DNA from: JAHZKN01 sp965250205
Lineage (GTDB): Bacteria; Pseudomonadota; Alphaproteobacteria; Rhizobiales; Hyphomicrobiaceae
Direction: 5' to 3'
Assembly: GCA_965250205.1 (NCBI GenBank)
Contig: CBDFNK010000020.1
Span: forward strand, 168,931-232,930
DNA length: 64,000 nucleotides
A program made the translations under genes and the position numbers. This document shows, in pieces, positions 61,364 through 64,000 of this stretch. Positions within the stretch are counted from its first letter, which is position 1. Every line of letters starts with the position of its first letter. The notes beneath the pieces are model-generated. The model did not search any database, had not been told where the DNA came from, and worked only from the letters and a program-made list of their open reading frames with translations.

Positions 61364-64000
61364 TCACCGTGACGGTGGCGGTATCGGTGCCGCCGTTGCC
61401 GTCGGAGATCGGTGATAGGTCAGCGTGGTGTCGGTTGTGGTGGCCCCGGCGGCGAGGGCGTTGAGGGCGGCGGCGCCGGTGGGATCGTAAGTATAGGAAC
61501 ACGTCGGCGGCATCGACGGTGAACTGTGGCGCCCTGGGCGGAGACCAGCAACCCCTGTTTGTGCGGTGACGGTGAGGGCGTCGCCGTCGGGATCGGAATC
61601 CGTGTCGTTAAACATTGACGGCCTGTCAGCGCATTGCACGATCACCGTTGAGGACAGAATCTTCTGTCGATACCGGCGAAGGCTATCATGGAGCGGCCAC
61701 AGGTGCGTCATTGTTGGCGGATAACCGTCATCGGTGACCGTTACGGTATCGGTGCCGCCGTTGCCATCAGAAATCTGATAGGTCAGCGTCGTGTCGCGTG
61801 TGTCACCAACGGCGAGGTCTTCGAAATTACCGTTGGGATCAAAGGTGACCACGCCAGCGGCATCGATGGAGAACAAGCCGCCATTGGAACCAGCAACCCC
61901 TGTTTGTGCGGTGACGGTGAGTGTGTCGCCATCGGGATCGGAATCAATGCCGGAGCCATTGTCGGCCGTCAGCGCATTGCCAATCACCGCCGAGGCATCA
62001 TCTTCTGTGACACCGGTGAACGCATCATCGGTGGCGACAGGTGCATCATTCACACCGCTGACGGTGACGGTAATCGTTGCGCTGTCCGTACCGCCATTGC
62101 CGTCAGAAATCTGATAGGTCAGCGTGGTGTCGCGTGTGTCACCAACGGCGAGGTCTTCGAAATTACCGTTGGGATCAAAGGTGACCACGCCAGCGGCATC
62201 GATGGAGAACAAGCCGCCATTGGAACCAGCAACCCCTGTTTGTGCGGTGACGGTGAGTGTGTCGCCATCGGGATCGGAATCAATGCCGGAGCCATTGTCG
62301 GCCGTCAGCGCATTGCCAATCACAGCCGAGGCATCATCTTCTGTGACACCGGTGAACGCATCATCGGTGGCGACAGGTGCATCATTGACGCCGGAGACGG
62401 TGACGGTAATCGTTGCGCTGTCCGTACCGCCATTGCCGTCAGAAATCTGATAGGTCAGCGTGGTGTCGCGTGTGTCACCAACGGCGAGGTCTTCGAAATT
62501 ACCGTTGGGATCAAACGTCACAACACCGGCGGCATCGATTGAGAACAAGCCGCCGTTGGAACCGGCAACGCCGGCTTGCGGGGTGACAGATAACGTGTCG
62601 CCATCGGGATCGGAATCAATGCCGGAGCCATTGTCGGCCGTCAGCGCATTGCCGATCACCGCCGAGGCATCATCTTCTGTGACACCGGTGAACGCATCAT
62701 CGGTGGCGGTCGGTGCATCGTTGACACCGCTGACGGTGACGGTAATCGTTGCGCTGTCCGTACCGCCATTGCCGTCAGAAATCTGATAGGTCAGCGTCGT
62801 GTCGCGTGTGTCACCAACGGCGAGGTCTTCGAAATTACCGTTGGGATCAAACGTCACAACACCGGCGGCATCGATGGAGAACAAGCCGCCGTTGGAACCG
62901 GCAACGCCGGCTTGCGGGGTGACACTGAGTGTGTCGCCATCGGGATCGGAATCAATGCCGGAGCCATTGTCGGCCGTCAGCGCATTGCCGATCACCGCCG
63001 AGGCATCATCTTCTGTGACACCGGTGAACGCATCATCCGTCGCCGTCGGTGCATCGTTGACACCGCTGACGGTGACGGTAATCGTTGCGCTGTCCGTACC
63101 GCCATTGCCGTCGGAGATCTGATAGGTCAGCGTGGTGTCACGCGTGGCGCCGACGGCGAGGTCTTCGAAATTACCGTTGGGATCGAAGGTGACCACGCCA
63201 GCGGCATCGATGGAGAACAAGCCGCCGTTGGAACCGGCAACGCCGGCTTGCGGGGTGACACTGAGTGTGTCGCCATCGGGATCGGAATCAATGCCGGAGC
63301 CATTGTCGGCCGTCAGCGCATTGCCGATCACCGCCGAGGCATCATCTTCTGTGACACCGGTGAACGCATCATCGGTGGCGACAGGTGCATCATTCACACC
63401 GCTGACGGTGACGGTAATCGTTGCGCTGTCCGTACCGCCATTGCCGTCGGAGATCTGATAGGTCAGCGTGGTGTCGCGTGTGTCACCAACGGCGAGGTCT
63501 TCGAAATTACCGTTGGGATCGAAGGTGACCACGCCAGCGGCATCGATGGAGAACAAGCCGCCATTGGAACCAGCAACCCCTGTTTGTGCGGTGACGGTGA
63601 GTGTGTCGCCATCGGGATCGGAATCAATGCCGGAGCCATTGTCGGCCGTCAGCGCATTGCCAATCACAGCCGAGGCATCATCTTCTGTGACACCGGTGAA
63701 CGCATCATCGGTGGCGGTCGGTGCATCGTTGACACCGCTGACGGTGACGGTAATCGTTGCGCTGTCCGTACCGCCATTGCCGTCGGAGATCTGATAGGTC
63801 AGCGTGGTGTCGCGTGTGTCACCAACGGCGAGGTCTTCGAAATTACCGTTGGGATCAAACGTCACAACACCGGCGGCATCGATGGAGAACAAGCCGCCGT
63901 TGGAACCGGCAACGCCGGCTTGCGGGGTGACACTGAGTGTGTCGCCATCGGGATCGGAATCAATGCCGGAGCCATTGTCGGCCGTCAGCGCATTGCCGAT
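61364..64000 (-). CDS. Upstream part of the giant repeat protein, N-terminus outside the window
   Basis: The frame runs without stop from the window edge down to 61364, about 880 codons. It holds seven near-identical ~112-residue repeats (GSGIDSDPDGDTLSVTPQAG, FSIDAAGVVTFDPNGNFEDL), then a diverged unit (about 61430-61740) with lower similarity. Two sub-types alternate: T-V-T-A-Q-T and S-V-T-P-Q-A. It belongs to the same gene as the part at 58225-60945. Confidence 0.78.
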   Translation of the reverse strand: MGNALTADNGSGIDSDPDGDTLSVTPQAGVAGSNGGLFSIDAAGVVTFDPNGNFEDLAVGDTRDTTLTYQISDGNGGTDSATITVTVSGVNDAPTATDDAFTGVTEDDASAVIGNALTADNGSGIDSDPDGDTLTVTAQTGVAGSNGGLFSIDAAGVVTFDPNGNFEDLAVGDTRDTTLTYQISDGNGGTDSATITVTVSGVNDAPVATDDAFTGVTEDDASAVIGNALTADNGSGIDSDPDGDTLSVTPQAGVAGSNGGLFSIDAAGVVTFDPNGNFEDLAVGATRDTTLTYQISDGNGGTDSATITVTVSGVNDAPTATDDAFTGVTEDDASAVIGNALTADNGSGIDSDPDGDTLSVTPQAGVAGSNGGLFSIDAAGVVTFDPNGNFEDLAVGDTRDTTLTYQISDGNGGTDSATITVTVSGVNDAPTATDDAFTGVTEDDASAVIGNALTADNGSGIDSDPDGDTLSVTPQAGVAGSNGGLFSIDAAGVVTFDPNGNFEDLAVGDTRDTTLTYQISDGNGGTDSATITVTVSGVNDAPVATDDAFTGVTEDDASAVIGNALTADNGSGIDSDPDGDTLTVTAQTGVAGSNGGLFSIDAAGVVTFDPNGNFEDLAVGDTRDTTLTYQISDGNGGTDSATITVTVSGVNDAPVATDDAFTGVTEDDASAVIGNALTADNGSGIDSDPDGDTLTVTAQTGVAGSNGGLFSIDAAGVVTFDPNGNFEDLAVGDTRDTTLTYQISDGNGGTDTVTVTDDGYPPTMTHLWPLHDSLRRYRQKILSSTVIVQCADRPSMFNDTDSDPDGDALTVTAQTGVAGLRPGRHSSPSMPPTCSYTYDPTGAAALNALAAGATTTDTTLTYHRSPTATAAPIPPPSR

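Larger units (their letters stand above)
60062..64000. repeat. 336-bp tandem repeats, about 12 copies to the window edge
   Basis: The anchor ATCTGATAGGTCAGCGT (or close) lies at 60062, 60398, 60734, 61071, 61408, 61773, 62109, 62445, 62781, 63117, 63453 and 63789. The period is 336 bp except for two steps of 337 and one of 365 between 60734 and 61773. Copies are nearly identical, which points to recent exchange among units. Confidence 0.93.

Noticed and set aside
59135..63794. Plus-strand frames of about 100-280 codons in the giant repeat gene
   Set aside because: They are periodic shadows of the minus-strand repeat coding sequence.

Overview
The window looks like the chromosome of a mesophilic, mid-GC alphaproteobacterium, most likely of the Hyphomicrobiales (Rhizobiales) type. 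The basis is the gene order rplU-rpmA-(acetyltransferase)-obgE ... proB-proA-nadD-rsfS-rlmH, a long-form methylsuccinyl-CoA dehydrogenase of the ethylmalonyl-CoA pathway, and intergenic palindromes of the rhizobial mosaic-element kind. I cannot name the species.

Layout. 1-23.5 kb is core chromosome: a helix-hairpin-helix protein, mcd, a cobalamin-binding-like protein, an SDR, a CelD/BioF2-type acetyltransferase, the nadD/rsfS/rlmH and proBA blocks, a four-gene insert (GST, MAPEG, DAACS symporter, FadH-like reductase) that separates proBA from obgE, then obgE, rpmA, rplU, a C45/Ntn-like hydrolase and a GbsR-type regulator with a DUF4166 partner. tRNA-Ser(CGA) at 23.59 kb is followed at once by a tyrosine integrase. 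From there to about 53.4 kb lies a mobile region: AlpA-type regulators, a parA / small RHH / rep / iteron replication module, a primase, a DNA methyltransferase, MobC/relaxase/T4CP mobilisation genes without a mating-pore operon, a TerY-type vWA-PP2C-kinase triad, an RHH-PIN toxin-antitoxin pair, a serine resolvase and a graveyard of IS3, IS66 and IS630 copies. From 53.6 kb to the end, a minus-strand set encodes a giant Ig-like repeat protein (cut by the window edge) followed by three membrane-fusion-type export proteins, one carrying a site-2-protease core.

Main discovery candidate. Four genes of the mobile region (parA 29264-29890, rep 30126-31340, a DNA methyltransferase 39195-39950 and a serine resolvase on the minus strand 47733-48305) are intact only if UGA is read as a sense codon. 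Together they hold 13 in-frame TGA codons and no internal TAA, TAG or frameshift, and all four end in TAA or TAG. Wherever the family residue is well known, the TGA sits on glycine: the first Gly of the ParA Walker A (K-G-G-Q-G-K-T-T), the Gly of the resolvase start (M-K-I-G-Y-A-R-V-S-T), and the Gly of N-P-G-D before the methyltransferase SAM motif. Trp is encoded by TGG in the genes that contain it. So UGA appears to be read as glycine, a meaning so far known to me only from Gracilibacteria/SR1-type bacteria.

The chromosomal genes around the element support this indirectly: of about 27 stop codons I read, 13 are TAA, 12 are TAG and at most 2 are TGA, although TGA is usually a major stop in such genomes. 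Yet the chromosomal genes contain no internal TGA, and several cargo and IS genes in the element end in TGA overlapping the next start. The code therefore looks mixed or ambiguous rather than cleanly switched. I found no suppressor tRNA-Gly(UCA) in the window.
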